Source: Echinococcus granulosus (taxonomy: Eukaryota; Platyhelminthes; Cestoda; Cyclophyllidea; Taeniidae). Taken from it: a stretch of 64,000 nucleotides of DNA. This document shows, in pieces, positions 1-14,629 of this stretch (within the stretch, counting starts at the first letter, position 1; each line of letters starts with the position of its first letter). Both the position numbers and the translations under genes were made by a program. The DNA lies in assembly GCF_000524195.1 (NCBI RefSeq), contig NW_020170448.1, positions 181,703-245,702 on the forward strand. Reading direction: 5' to 3'. The notes below the pieces were generated by a model. The model saw only the letters and a program-made list of their open reading frames with translations, did no database searches and was not told where the DNA came from.

Positions 1-3000
1 TGACAGACCGAACAAATTAGTACAAATTCTTCCCGTTTAGTTTTATACTCTTTGAGTAAGCAAAATGTGTTTTGATTTAAAGGCAAATGTATGCATAAAA
101 ATGCAGGCGGGGCGATGCTTTCTAGCCTTAGCGCGGAATTAAAGTTGGCATTTTTGACCTGCATCGTGCAGCTTCTAGCCATCTTGGCGATCTTCATCTT
201 TTCATCGTACTAAATAATGCTGTCATTTTGCCGATTCTGCAGGATTTAACAGGTGAAATTGAACTGAGTTTATGAATCCGGAATCAGGTGGAAAGGGTTC
301 GCTTTGTTGGTCTGCAGTCAAATACTGGGAATGCACAAAGTGGAAAGTGGAGGAGGGGAGGAGAGTTGCTTGCAAAATTGGTTTTGCCTCGCCATTCCCT
401 TTTAGGCTCTAAATAACTAACCACCTCATAATCTCGTGTTCAGCAGCATCATATTCATTCATTTCAATTAATTTTTTTATCCCAGACAAGCGGAGACCCA
501 CACATCTGCATACACACACGTGACAAAATGACATCACCATCAACACATAATCTACCCTCCCACATTCCACAATAGCTATGCGCACAGAACTGATAGCAGG
601 CAAAAGGTGTCTCTTTGTAAAGAGGAGCGAGGGCAAAAAATCGACGTAAATGTGGTTTCCAATTGCAATGATAAAAGTATCAGAGTGGTAGTTCCTTCTC
701 TCAGGTGTCTACAATTTCACCTCCCACAACACAGCACAACAAAGCGGAAGAGCAAAGTGGAGGCGTGAGTTTAATATGACTTGTTCAACAGCGTGACCAG
801 TCAGACGCATTTATCACTTCCTTGAGGAAGGCGGAAGATGCTTAGGCGAGGCTAGAAAAGCAAAAACCTACAATAAAGCTGTTATTTTAACCACATTTGC
901 TGGTAATCAGTCTTATCCATTCACATCATTGGCTTTCTTGCTGTCGTCTGCTCCATCAACGGCCATGGTGGATAAAGGCATGGGATTCACGCTTGTCCAC
1001 TCCAGTCGGGATACAATTTCGTTCCCAGTTATTGTCACCATGGCACACGGTAAAACCTTCCATTAAGTGCATAAAAATAAAATCACTCATTAGTCTCAAA
1101 GGAATTTATTTCAGAAGTGGTCGTTGATGGTCGTGATGGTGACGCTGGTAATTGAAGAAGCAAGACACGCAATTACACTACTGATGTCAGCAAAGTGTTA
1201 ATGGGAACCGTAGAGAAAGTTGAAGAGCACATAAATTGAGAGCAGTAAATGAGCCAGTCTCACCATTTCGATAATAAGACTTAGGAGATAGCTGTGGTCA
1301 GATCAAACCACTTTTCAGTAAAGTCTTCTAAGCTGCTCTGAGTTCATTTGTGAGGTGAGCATCCATTATAAGCCTCACAGAATTTAAAGGTGTTGGCACC
1401 AAATTAAACATCAACTCTACTCACAAAAATACCGGCAAATATGTTTGGTCTTTACAAATTTCCTAATATACACAACTGAGTACATCTGCTGCTTAGACCC
1501 ATTAAAATCCAACTGTCACATCCATTGCCAAAGTTTTTTTTTCGCCTGAAGCTAAGGCCTAAGTTCTGCGTAATTTTACAAGCGAAATGCAGAATGCGAA
1601 GCACCCAATGTTAATAAACTGGCAAGGCTGTTTGGTCTCGCACTTTCATTTTGCCATGCCTACTTATTATTATAAAGTAATGCTCGACTAAAATATACTT
1701 TGGAGTGATGACTGAAACCGACACCCAATTTGGACAGCAAAAGTAGTGCTAAGTATCAGTTGCTTGCAAGAGCATTGCTAAGAAGGAATCTATGAGGTGT
1801 CATCTAAGTAGAGGTAGTACACATTAAACAAGGGGAAGTTGATTGTACGTACGACAAAGCATGCAAATACAATCCGAAACTCAAGTGTTTGACGAGACAA
1901 CCGTTAAGGAAGAGGGTGGGTGATAGAAGGACATGCTTAATTATAGGTAAATTGTAAGAATAATCAAAAACCAGCCACAGAAATGACAATTTCAATACAA
2001 GTTGTAAGGAAGGATATTAGAGCTTTCTAGGCATCGCCGGTGGGACAATTGCACAGCAAAGAATATGAAGCATTCTTTACGAAAATTAAGAATAAATAAC
2101 AAAACTGTCCTAGTAAAAGAGATAACCTAAACAAAACGTTATAGGATCAAAGAAGATTGTTCAAAATACCCTCTCTACTTAGCTGGTCTAGCAATACAAT
2201 TGTTGTCTGGTTCAAGCATTTACATAAGACTCAATACGTGTGACATTTTATTTTCCATGTCGTTTTTTGTGTTTGAATTAATCATTTGTCATGCTAATAG
2301 CATTTTTCATAAAATTAATTTAACGACATTGGAATAGGGAAAGTATTACATAGCTCAGCACTAAAACCATCCGCCAAAGGTAACTTTACTTGAAAGTAAC
2401 ATTCGAATATGTAAGGTTTAAAGAAAAACTTAAATAAAAAATAAGTCATGTTAGTCTCGTTAATTACGTCGGGGAGTGCGATCTCGGCGTTTTTGTAAGA
2501 CTTACCCAGACTGCCACGTCATTTCTTTACAAAGGAGACGATTCGATGCACCCACTTCTCTCTTAGTAGTTGGTGCAGATAACCGAGTTAATTGCATAAG
2601 TGCAGGGGAAGTCACTGGAAACTTCTCAATTATTAGACACTCAAATGTATATAATACTAATTTCGGAGACCCTCTTATTTTATTCGACCATGTCTCTGCT
2701 AACCAACCCTTCTTCTCCCTTTCCCTTCTATAATGTTGGGTTAACGAAATCGTATGGCCGACACAAGTTGCGTAGAGCAGGTGGTGCAGTGCTGTCCGTG
2801 CTAAGTAGAAGATCAAATAAGTAGTGGGAATTTACTGCTATTTATGCTCCAAAATTTTGCAGAATTTTTGTCGAAACCTCATTAGGAGGCATTCAACGCT
2901 CATCGCACCAGTTTGCACTGCTCGCATTTCGAACAAACTGATTGATCTTTCAGATATGAAGGCTTGACCACATGATGTCAGGTGTAGAAGGGTGTACTCA

Positions 3001-6000
3001 GCGATTTGCGTTAGGAAAAATGGATTCATTCACATCATTTGTTTGACCCGAATGAGAGGAGCCGACATCGTGGCAACAGCTTCTCCTGCTGCCATGTGCT
3101 GCAATGAAGTCCTGACATTTTTGGCTGCACACCTAATCGCGCTTCATTCCGTCGTAGAATTGGAGAGGTGAGGTGGATGTAAGGTAGCAGAAATTGACGT
3201 ACAGGCTGGAACATTAAATGACCCACCCATCCATACCTCCCGCTGAAAACACAATGGCAACTTTTAATTGACATTAAACCCAGTACTGAATCACCAGTGG
3301 GAACTGTTCTTCTAATGCAAAAGTTGGGCAACTGGCTGTGTCATGTTTGAATTTCGTGATATAGAAAAAAAAATCATTTGCTGGCAGGAGTGCGTACGGC
3401 TGAATGTACCTGTTTGCAATGGGTGCACAGCAGACTGCTAAATCTTAAGGCCTTTGCGCCATCTCATAAATACATTACCAAATGGGATATGCCTTTTATT
3501 TTAATCTGATGATCGGATCAGAGAGCCATTGCCTAAATTCTTACAAGGCCATTCAATGTCAGTGGGAGTGGAGACTCCTCTCCACCCTTTATCTAAGCTT
3601 GATCAAGGCCAAGACCACAGAACTACATACTTTTGCCTTTTTGACAGACTTTACTGTATTTCTAAAAGGATTATGACCAACTATAATTTCATAAGTACCA
3701 TGCATTCCAGCGAACGAGATAGAGTAAACAGCTACAACTAAATAATCTATCCAGTAAAATCCCTTTTGTTTCCACAATAATACTTTAACGGCTACCTTAA
3801 AATCTCCTGCATCCCACCAAAGTACTGGTTATTGCAGTCATTACCAGTAGAAGGAGAAATCAGTTAAGTGAGATGGATTGACCCGTGGTGACATCATTAG
3901 CTCTCCACTGACCACTGTACCAACAAATTGTAGACTACGCTGCATTAGAACCCATGGAAGAAACTCTACCAATTACTCTAATCTGATGGAACGGGGCCGT
4001 TACGACGTGATCACCAAAAGGATTTCGAGTAGTCAAGATAGTGACTTTTTACCATCTGAATGACAGCGCATGTGAGTAGAGCCTCTAGGCATGGTGACTG
4101 GTTTTCTACTTTTCTTTATGATTTGTCTTAGTTGGGAAATTTAGTCAAGAGTACCCTAGGAAAGCCAGACAATACTCTGACAGCCAGCTTGCCAGTCAAA
4201 TCGCTTCACTTTTTGCCACTTCACGGGAAAATGAGTGACCTCTACACTCGCATGGCTTTTGAAACAGTCATAAGAAGAGGCTAATGTGCAAATCATAAAA
4301 CAAAATTGTCCCAGATCTAAGCTACGAAAATTTATTTGTTTGTAGCACTTAAACCAGTTTGCAGCTGGTATTTGGACATTGTGATTCAGAATTCTAAAAC
4401 TGTAAATTTCACCAAGAGGACATAGGCGTTTGAGTGGAGGCCATTGCTAAGCTTGTAAGTTATAGTAACATGTTCTACTTGATAGCGGATATTAGGAATA
4501 CCAGGTGGACTATCCTACTACAAATGACAATAAGTGCTCAAATTATCCTCGTGGAATCTGACTGGAGAGTGTAAATTAGACCGTAATCTTCTTTGATTAA
4601 TCGTAAATTTCCAAAATTGGACCACTTTTGGTGAAGTTAGAACAAGAGATGTTAGCAACACATTCTTGACACATCGCCTATATCGCACTTGGAATTAGGA
4701 TACATTAAGTCATATTAAATTAAACATCATGAGAAGAAAGTCAAATTCTTTTGACAAATATTTTGCATATTTGCGTTGCTTATGATTACTTGACTTTTAA
4801 CCAACACTAGGGAGCTACTTGAGAAGAAAAACGGTCTTCATTAGCATCCAAAGGTGGCAATTCCGAACATTACCGAATATTCTGTAAATATGTTGACATG
4901 AAATGTTTTAAGCAACCATTAAAGCGAGAGAAATCAGCTTCACTTCTTACTCAGAGAGTGTTTCATGATAACGCAATTTTCCGAGATTTTTGAACAAAGC
5001 CAGATATGCTGTATCAGTGATTATGTGCAAGCAATCTAATTAATTTGCGCTAAATCATGTCATCAAATGTCACTCATTAAGGGTCCTCTTATGTGGTAAA
5101 AACGAAATGCTGGGTTCCACTAAGTTCTGCTGTCATTGTAATGTCGGATTATCCGGCTCTAACTGGTGTCATTTAAAGGTAGATGAGCTGTTGCCATTGC
5201 CTTCAAATTCAAGTGCATTCTTTCCTAAGTTAGGTGAGAAGTCACCAGCATTTTTAATCATCAAGTGCCCCTTTGATGTCAACGTCCCATGAAACATCTC
5301 ATTTGCATATTTTCTGCCTATAATTTTTGTATGCAAGGGCTTTAACGCAACTTCGGGTCAATGCACGCAAGTAGATTTAAGTAATTGTGTACTAAGATTG
5401 AGCAGATAGAAGCCATGTTTCCATCATATAGCACCAAGACTATAAGATAGTGTAGCTGACAATGTGTTTTCACTTGTCGGTAGATTCACCGGCTGATGTA
5501 TGGGTCAAAGATGCCATTTCCTATGATGGTTAATGCACTTTGAATTGTTCATTCTTCTCGCCTGCGATAAAATTGAGGCAACTGAAGCAAATTGCTGAAC
5601 GGTTGCAGTCAACTAGCCGGATGCCTGTTTACTTGTCATGTCCAACTAAAAAAGCCAGCCGATAGTGGTTTTCCCATGTACCAATTGGGAAGATGTGACT
5701 CAGTCACTTGAAACCAGGGCGAAACATGTCGCATTTCACAGGAAATCGGACGAAGGTTAGCACAGCGGTGAAGTTACTGCTGCTGAAGCAGTAGTAGTAG
5801 TGACAACCATTCATGGCGAAGACGTAGTGGAATGTTATTTTTGCTGGTTGTGTTGCGCAAATATTTGGCACTTCCTGTCTCCTCCAAAGCAGATTGAACC
5901 TTCTGTAATACGCCGTCATCCTTCACCGTATTACGAATTTTGAGTCAAATTTACTGTGGTAACGTGTAGGCAAGGTTTTAACTAGTCTACTGTGGGTCTC

Positions 6001-9000
6001 CTGTTTCTAAGTAACCGCTTTGTAAAAGACCATGTAGATGTAACTAGTAGAAATAGCGTCTGAATTCGGTGTCTCCTAGGAATACAGGGGACTAATTTCT
6101 TAAATCAGGGCAACAAATTAAACGAGGGAACCTAGGCAATCCAAGTGTAGATGCACCTCTTTAGTAGCCTTCACTTTCTGATCATAAGTGACTCCACAAC
6201 GCTTAGTCCAACCAAGATTTATGCCAAAATACTAATGCTGAAATGTGACAAATCCTTGACCACCGTATTTTAACTTGAAAAGTGGCTCGTATGAGCTGAA
6301 GGTGATTTAATCTGAACTCCAATATGCTGTCGTTAAAGCCTTTACATTCTCAACAGTCACTATTCTCTACTAATGTTTCCCAAAAAAATATCATTTGCTT
6401 GTTAAAATAAAGCGAATGTGAATGTAAACTCAATTTAATGTAATAACAAGGCAACTCATTTGACCTATTTCTGTCTCACTCGGGAATGTCGAGTGGAAAT
6501 TCACCGCATTAAATGCACTCAGATTGTGGAGGTCACATCCAAGAGACATCCCTCTTGCTATTCAGATACGCACCGAATGGAAGTAGTTTACTAAACTAGG
6601 CGTCAATGGAACCAGCTAGATCTATTTGTAAACAGGCTGCTGCAAATACTTCAGTTAAATAAGCTCTATTAAGCACTCTCTACTCACCAGCTTTCAGCCT
6701 TTTTAGGCAGCCATGAAAGTTACTTGTCATTTGTCTTGATTACACAATGCAAAAATTCAGGGTTTTAGGCGGTGCCTCACAGTTGTGAGTTCTGGTTCCA
6801 CACTCTGGATCCTCCTGACAAGCGAAAACGCATGCATACTTTTATTTACGCATGTGTGCAGACAATCGTGGGTATGGAAACACATACACGACAGATCAAA
6901 TGTAGGTCATCCGACCCTAAGGAGAGTTAATTTGGTGTGCATGCCCAGGTCTAAGTAGATGCCCCACACACCGACACCGGAAACGGATTCAAGTAGGGCA
7001 TGTGGTAGAGGAGGGCAAGAAGGACAGAAGAATGGAATCGTGCCTAAAACAACCCATTATTGGGGATTAATGAGTCCTAGTGATGTGTCTAGGTATTACC
7101 TTCTAGATTCCTTCTGTAGGAGAAGAGACATTCTCCAGTATTCTTGATGTACGTAGTGTTTGGAAGGATCTTCTTCTCTAACTTAAATGCTAATTTTCAT
7201 TGGATCAATCCAGGATCCATTTTAGGCTTTTTGCAGTTAATCGCCACTGGCAGAGTTAGCACCTAGCCAGTCGTAGCAGGAATTTACCCATTTGGATAAG
7301 TTTTATCACACAGCTATTATTAATGCAGATGAATATTTGCGGTCAAGGTATATGCTAAACCATTCCTTCAAGATGGTGGCGTAACCCGCGGCTGCTCTGA
7401 TGCTTAGGCTGACAAGCCAAATGTACTTCATTGAACAACAATATTTAGCTGTGGAAGTAACCGCATGATTTGTGAGGTAGTCGAAAGCGTATAAAGAGAC
7501 GACTAGGCGCCTGCTTGAAGAGGATCCGAAGAGGTAAGTACAGTCTCCACTATCCGCTGTTAACAAGTAAAGAGTGCGAGTGCAACAGCTGAGGGTGATA
7601 TGATGGATAGCTTTGATGACAACACACAAACTGACCGCTGACAAACATCTGCAAGTAAATCGGGTAGTCCATAGACTTCTCGGCATGGGCCTATACGGAC
7701 GCATAAAAATTACCGATTAACACATCAAAGGCACCGACAATCGCTGGTAGCTAAGTGGAAAGAAATATCAAGCCACTTACGGTAAATATCGAAAAACCAA
7801 GGCAAAAAAGGACGTCATTATGATGTCAGGCGTTGCCGGTTTAATAATCAACTTAGGAGATGCATGATGATCTTCCCACTCGCAGCACGAATCTAGTAAG
7901 TGACGTGTATGTGTAGATGGGATAACAAGGAAATGTTGCCTTTACCCACTTGGGCAGTTTACATGAGCTTCACAACTTAATGTGTATTGTATCCTGTGTT
8001 GATGGACCCAGTTTTTCCAAACCAGACGACTGAAGTAAGCGAATTTGCCTATAACCCGCAGTATACAATCGAAAAAGGAATTTATACAATATTCCACGCC
8101 ACAAAATCTATTGCTACAGTAATGCATAAGTCTTCTCGACAGATGTTAGCTGTTCCCATAATTCAATAAAACTAAAGCGAAGGTTTCAAAAGGTGACATG
8201 TCACTGAGGAGCATAAATTCACTCCTGGAGCAGTAATTGCTTGGCTACGGTTCCTATACTCCGTCATTTGCACTGAATGGAGATGCTAGTGGTACGGGAA
8301 CAGAATCCGTATTTCTTTAAAACAATACAGAATGAGGACTACGCGTAGTAGTCTATGACAGTATGATTTTTTAATCCCTGTTGCCTATACTGCGAAACTG
8401 GGAAGAGACCTAAGAAAGCTCTCCACAAATGTCTGTTAATGACAATATTTCTTTAAACGTTTCTTTAAAAAGCACGATTGAAGTAGATTACGCAAACAGC
8501 CTTATTCAAGGGACTGCTGATAGCATAATCTTTGACAGACCTTCAGGAATGAGTGGTCATGCAAACTGTTCCATCGAAAAGTAATGATATGCTTTGCTGG
8601 TAACTAGGTGACATGTTCTTCTAGTAGCTGCGATTGGGGGCATTTAACAAAAGAGTGATTTTGCAAGGATTCACCCTTATCATATTTCCATGAAATACAA
8701 TTTTAAAAAAAATAACTGGTTCGTCCTTTGATTACTCCGTTTAGCCTAGGATGAAGCCTGTTGCATTTCCAGTTTCTTCCCAAGAATAAGACAAGTCCCG
8801 GAATTCCTAATTTGCTACATTATGTGCCACGAATTGTAAGGAAAATGACATCAGGTGAGATTAGATGAGCAGTACACTAAGACTAAACAGTGGACTCGAA
8901 ATAAAGCTTTACTTCATGAAATTCTGACCAATACCACCTCATGATCAGAAGCAGTGAATTAACTACCAGGAATGTCCTGCCACTTGAGTGGTATGATGCA

Positions 9001-9800
9001 CTACCACTGCAGGGCTCCTTCGGCATCTCAACTACAAACGACTTGGCATGGCATGACCTCCACTACAACAAATATCTGTGTCCAACATCAGTGAACGGAA
9101 TCCAGTAAAATCCGGTCTCCAGCTCATCAAATCCTCATAAAGAATTGAAAAACCAGTAAAAGAAGTGCTCCAATTTCGTGTAAAGGGTTGCCTTCAAAGC
9201 ATATGAGGTTATACACTGGGGCGAAGTCATTGGTGACTCTGCAGGTATGTATTAGAGCAAAGGATTAACCAACGATGGTAAGTCACACTTAAACCAACTT
9301 CAAGGCGATCAAAAAGTAGGCAAGAAACAGAGGCAAAAGCGAAAAGCGAACTCGCCATTTTTTAGTTGTTAAGTTGTGAATATCACATAACCTCGACAAA
9401 CATCACAACCGTTTAGTGCATGGGTGTACGCATTAGATGTGATGTGAATCTGTTCAATAAAATCATGTTAACAGAAGCTGTCATCACTTGGCGCTCCTGT
9501 GGTATTAGCGCCACATCAGGACTAAAGCCTACGTTACCGCAACAGTTAGGCTGACAACCTTAATTTCTGCGGTTAAATGAATTTTGTGAGGGAAAATAAA
9601 ACATACTACTTTCTACCAACACATAACAAAGTGCAAGCAAATGGCGCGAGCACCAATTTAAATAAGGTTCAACTACCTCTCCAAACGTAGCAATTTTTAA
9701 AGTTGGTAAGCATAAAAGTGGACAATAAAACCCGCAACTAATACTGGAATTTGAATTAACAAAAAAGACAATAGGATAGGAATGCAATTGAGAGCAGACC
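1..9800. other. Gene-free stretch, nothing recognised
   Basis: I found no convincing gene in this AT-rich stretch. The open frames are short (the longest is about 132 codons on the minus strand near 7.3-7.7 kb), overlap on both strands and show no family motif. I saw no RNA gene, tandem array or intact mobile element. Diverged repeats could be present and missed by eye. Confidence 0.5.
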
Positions 9801-10254
9801 TATAGTGCCAGTGTAGGAGGAGGCTGGTAGATCTCCGCTCCCCTAATCCTCATACTCTTAGAGCACCTAGGCAAATAGGGAAAGCCGGCACAGAGTTTAG
9901 GGGGGTGTGGACACGTAACCGCTCCTCGGGTTGCAGGTCATTGACTCCTCAGTCACGAGGTCCGATTCGTATGCCCGCCTCCTCTCTGAAAGAAAAATTA
10001 AAACAACACAAGTATTACACGTACACTTCAAGGTTGTGCTAATGAGCTTGAAACGCAGGAGACTTATTTGAGCTGGTCCCTAGTGTCAGGATGTGTGATG
10101 CAGATCCTAATTTTGTTGACTTTACAAGTCTTATTGGCGATCAGGGTACAAGCATGGAGAGATATTCAACTCGTCGAGACCAGAATATGCCCCTCAAGTA
10201 CACGTCAGAAACGGGTTTACATTTAGTTTCCGCCTATTTTTTTCGGTTTTGCAA

Positions 10255-11299
10255 GCAAAGGATAAAATATCGCAGCACCCACTACGATGCTTGGCGAATT
10301 TCGCGAGTTAGTTGTATCTCCAGAATATGTGTACAAAGGTAGAGAGACTCGTCGATATGAAATTGAATTGCTAGACTTTTATGGTATAATTTGGTTCTTT
10401 ATCCTAATTGTATCATTCTAGGCAAGGATTTGAGTCCTAATTTGGGCGAGTTTGTGAACCTAGCTTAGCCGTTTTGCATACATAGTGCATATCCCCTCGG
10501 ACTTGAATCGTTGCGTAATATCCACGCTTCGGGTTATTGCGGTGGGGAGATGATCGACGATCGTGACGTTAGTTTCGTGATTAGCGATTTCGAGACAGTC
10601 GATCTTCTTGAAAGCCTCGCCTGTGCTCTGCCCCACATGACTAAAGAAGAAGAGTCTCAAGCTAGGATTTGCAAACCCATGACATTTTCGCCACACGAAT
10701 CCGTTAAATGAGGTGTACCCAAGGGTTCCACTTTGTAATACTTTGTGAAGCTCATTTAGTATGAAAAGCGGAGGTGCGTTTTTTACTCTCTCTTATTTCC
10801 TAGACAACTAGAAGCTCTGAAGTTCTTGGGGCAAAATGTAAACGAGTTCCTTGAGGCTTGCAGTGGTGTTTCTATTAAACCCAAGTCGAAAGCGGGAAAC
10901 TGTCGAGTAGCAGCTGACATGTATTTGAATCTTCTTAACGACTGCCTCAGAGTCGTAACTAGTAGCTAGGAGCAATATGTTGGTTTAACTAACTTTAAGT
11001 GTCCCCATCAGAAGAGAGCGAATGCTTTTCAGTGGTTAAAGTAACCTCAGGGGTGCCTCGAAGCGTGCAAGGAGGCTCTGCAACTTATTCCCTGCAATGA
11101 GATGTGTCTTTACAGGAAAGGCGAGACCCATCTGCTTTTGCGTGATCACAAAGAGGCATCATTTAGTTTCCAAGACGCGCTTTCTGTTAATGCCAAACAT
11201 TTGAAGACATTTCCAAAGTTGAATTTGTGGCAAGATGCGATCCTAGATGCTCTCCTGCGGGAAAGGAAGATGTTCCAGGAAGCACTTAAGCATCTGTAA
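10255..11299 (+). pseudogene. Degenerate FKBP-type prolyl isomerase/TPR co-chaperone gene
   Basis: Three pieces in different frames look like parts of one FKBP-TPR protein. Around 10286-10380 a frame reads MLGEFRELVVSPEYVY, then RRYEIELLDFY, the end of an FKBP domain. Around 10511-10710 another frame reads DRDVSFVISDFE, then LLESLACALPHMTKEE, like a second FKBP-like domain. From about 10804 a frame reads LEALKFLGQNVNEFLEAC, and from about 11058 a TPR reads CLEACKEALQL, then CLYRKGETHLLL and SFQDALSVNAKHL. Intron-like GT-AG segments lie between them (donor near 10381, acceptor near 10421; acceptor near 10803), so this looks like a duplicated genomic copy rather than a retrocopy. In-frame stops break it, for example the TGA after HESVK and TAG/TAA codons near 10960-11045. 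Family FKBP-TPR proteins are Hsp90-linked co-chaperones. An alternative is a highly intron-split live gene, but the stops argue against that. The assignment to FKBP is by motif recognition only. Confidence 0.5.
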
Positions 11300-14200
11300 A
11301 ACGTGAGCCGATGTCTAAATAATATTTCTTCTTGTAGATGGATGCAACTGATCCTTCCGGTGGAAGTGCTTAGGGGAATGAGGATGAAGTTGCTTTGCCA
11401 GCAGCGTAGTCATATCCCCTCACGTGTTGGTTTTTGAGGTGACCACCTCCCACTGATTAACCATTACGTGCCTTCTATGGGGTGGTTCACGCTCGTGTAC
11501 GGTGACGTGTGCTGATTCAGAATACACATGGGTTATCTAAATTGGTTCTCTTTTTTGTCTCCGTCCGGTTTCTTACTCATTCTGGGTTTCAATATACGAT
11601 CTGACGGTGGTGTCCTGGTTGCTACAATAGCATGAATACCAAGCACTGTTCAGCTCGGATATTTTTCAAACCAATCGTGTGGAATCCTTCATCAAAAGCA
11701 ATTGCATGGGGAGAGAGAAGTCACGCGAAGGAGGACTTTAGTGAGCACGGATTTTAGGACCCCTGGGTAAGTAGCCGCAATCAAATTTCCCTACTCAATA
11801 CTCATTCACTATTCGCAAGATGGTTGGATAGCCTATTTACCGCATATACTCAACTATTCCAACCGCTTGAAGGGGTATATTCACATTCAGAAATAAAAAA
11901 GTAGGCATTTTCATCTTCACATCCCTTTGATTCAAATGATTTGCGTCAAAGCATGCAGGTCTACATCTGGAAGGGAATCAGTAAGGTTAATTATCTAGAC
12001 ACACTTGCACAGCTTGCAAATGAAGTCGCAGATGTGTGCCTTTCCGGTCTGCTCGCCGCTCTCATCTACCACAACTTTACCTTGATCACAAGAAATGTCT
12101 TCTACGGCTGCGCCTCATGCAACACAATCATCTCCCGCAGCACGATTGAAGCATCTGGCAAAAGCGGCGAATTCACTGCACGCATTTTCACCGCATGGTC
12201 GACCACTGGCGGCATTTGACTCCGCGCACAATGTTGAGGGAAAGTAGAAAAGGCCAACCTCTTTTTTTATCCCAAATTTAACTAGGGGAGGCGTTCAAAT
12301 TCAACCAGGGTCCCTTTTACAGGTACACGTAGTAAAGGTCGAAAGCTTACTGCTCCCACTACCGAGTGATGGGACGATGAGGCTTAAGACCCTAAAGCGG
12401 TACAGGCGCCTCAAAGACGGTCGTGCCTCTGCACGTTAGTCACGGGCCTGGCCATGACACTGGCGCGTGATAGGCCTGCTCTCCGACGCATGACCTAACG
12501 CGAAATGCAACAAGGGACGGGCACCCCTGCCGAAGTGGACTACACGCCACAATCGGTTGTGAACGTGTGCAGTTTCGAGAAGTTGGAGCAATGAGGTACC
12601 CAGACTAACCCGCTGTGCTATATTGGTGCAAACGTACTGACCAGTATTTTCATGCCAAAGACTCCCAGATATTGACCAGTCCCTCTAATGGGTGAATAAA
12701 TGTAGCACATAACCAAATCATTTCCACCTTGATGATTTGGCGAGGCTTGCCAAAAGACTCGGGTTGCGCATACTGTATCACAATTACTATGGTAGCCCTA
12801 GTTAAAAGTTTCAACAACCCACCCAAATGTCTGATTGACCCATCCAAGCCAGCAAGTAATCAGAAATATTGCTGAGACAAGTGATCCTAATGTTCATTGC
12901 TTTAGACTCGTGAGAATTACCAATAACCTTGCAAAAGAAACTTACAAAAGGCATGGTGAAGAAGCAGGGAATGGCAACAGACCTCTTCACATACATTTCA
13001 GTTGTCCGCCGGAGGCATGTAACTGCGGCCTAGATAGGCAAAATCTTGAAGGTGGGCATCAAAGAAGAGGAACACATTGGTTCTCTCATTCGTGCTGACG
13101 AAATCCTCGATTGCACTGAGCAATCTTCAAAGCCAAAAGTACAGGGGAGTTGCTAAAGTTGACAATGCCAATTGACACATCGAGCAAGCCCAAAGTAGTT
13201 TCACCGCCCTGTTTTACGGCTAATATGGAATATACCAACCAAGTTGACTGAATAGAGCATATTTACGTTAAAATTTCTTCCATTTCAGTCACTTTGCAGC
13301 GTCTTCTCATCACTTAAAATACAACCAGAAGCTGAACTACACCGAGGCAATTCTTCTGACCCTTTCCCATAGCCACAAAGCCTGGTCGAAGAACAAAACC
13401 CACGTGTCACCGCCTCCCCTCTATTTAAAACTCAAGCAGACGTCACCTTTATCCAATCTCAACGCTTCACCTACCCCAAAGCATCAAACCTAAAACGGAA
13501 AGTACATCGCATCACAAAACAAAGTATTGCACAATTCCAGCATAATCTACAAAAATAGTGTATGCGCCAGAGTGGAGCCAAAATTTGCGTGGCCATAACA
13601 TTGTTGCGCGGTCCCTTCCGTGGATGCATCAATTCCTCACATAAGGAATGAGCCCTCGAAAATGACTCGCACAGATCCTATGCTGTTCCATAAATTCATA
13701 GCCAAACTTCTTGTCTATCGAGGACTTTCATTGCAGATGCGAGGCTAAGATGTTGACACCCACGCTTAAGTTGAAAAAGCGCGACTACGATGCTCCGCAG
13801 TGTCCCTGTCGAACCATGGTATTAACACTTCGTGTTCAGTAATCACGGATTTTACACGGGTTCAAGGATCCACTAACTTTGTCCAAAGAAATGCTACAAA
13901 GTGCTGCAATGTACCTCTCCCAACAGGAGGGAATATCAAAATCACCCGTCATTTCATGCTGCAAAGTGGCACTCAGCATAGAAGCCCTGCTGGAACACTT
14001 GCAAATGAGCATCCCATAACGTTCAGAAAAAAAAAGCTTCGTGTTGAACGAATTATGAACAGTACCAAATCCCAAAAATCCGGCACTCAATGCTTTCTAG
14101 ATTACATATTTGTTTTATGCTGTGACATTTATGCCCGATTTTTGGCATTCATCTGCCTCCTTATCAAAATCCATGCCACTATAGGCAATTTTTGTATTAC

Positions 14201-14429
14201 GGTAGTGAAGTCTCGAAATAGTGACCTTCGAAATCAAGGATTTTTCGCAATAAAATAACATTTTGAATGACTTGTACTAGTGGTTGATTTAATGGTTTTC
14301 AAAACTTACCTATGCAAATTAAACAGCATTTTTCAAATCTTTCTTATGGTAACAACACACCAATTATTGTGTGGCCACTAAGTCTTCTCCTAATTTGGAA
14401 GGAGTCATTAGCGTATGGCACTTGACACA
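11300..14429. other. Intergenic stretch without a recognised gene
   Basis: A GC-richer patch lies at about 12350-12600. Open frames of 92 codons (11941-12219, +), 87 codons (12835-13098, +) and 152 codons (13800-14258, +) show no family motif and carry no flanking splice or start context that would persuade me. Old transposon or pseudogene remains are possible. Confidence 0.4.
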
Positions 14430-14433
14430 TTAC

Positions 14434-14629
14434 TGTAGCGGCCTGAGACTCCCTGAAGATGAAAGAAGACAAAATACTCGGGTAGAATATATATTCAGTA
14501 CGGAGAAGGTGTCTGGGCTATTGGCATGGCCCAAAAGGCCAGCCCACCCAGTGAGGTACAAGGGGGCTAGTTCAAAGTACAAAAGTGGCGCCTTACCAGA
14601 GCCGAGGGACAAACCACCATCGTATTACA
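14434..14629 (+). repeat. 5' LTR of the TRIM-like element
   Basis: Starts TGTAGCGGCC and ends CGTATTACA. It shares long near-identical blocks with the copies at 15224 and 43221, including the cores GGTACAAGGGGGCTA and AAAAGTGGCG. Differences from the 3' LTR are scattered substitutions and a few 1-2 bp indels, so the insertion is not very recent. Confidence 0.8.

Noticed and set aside
7306..7704. 132-codon open frame on the minus strand
   Set aside because: No motif, no flanking splice sites that extend it, and isolated in a gene-free region.
9930..9985. tRNA-like segment with a B-box-like GGTCCGATTCG
   Set aside because: No matching A box or acceptor-stem pairing could be built around it; at most a decayed tRNA-derived repeat.
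13800..14258. 152-codon open frame on the plus strand
   Set aside because: No ATG at its 5' end in good context, no recognisable domain, and the sequence reads like low-complexity intergenic DNA.
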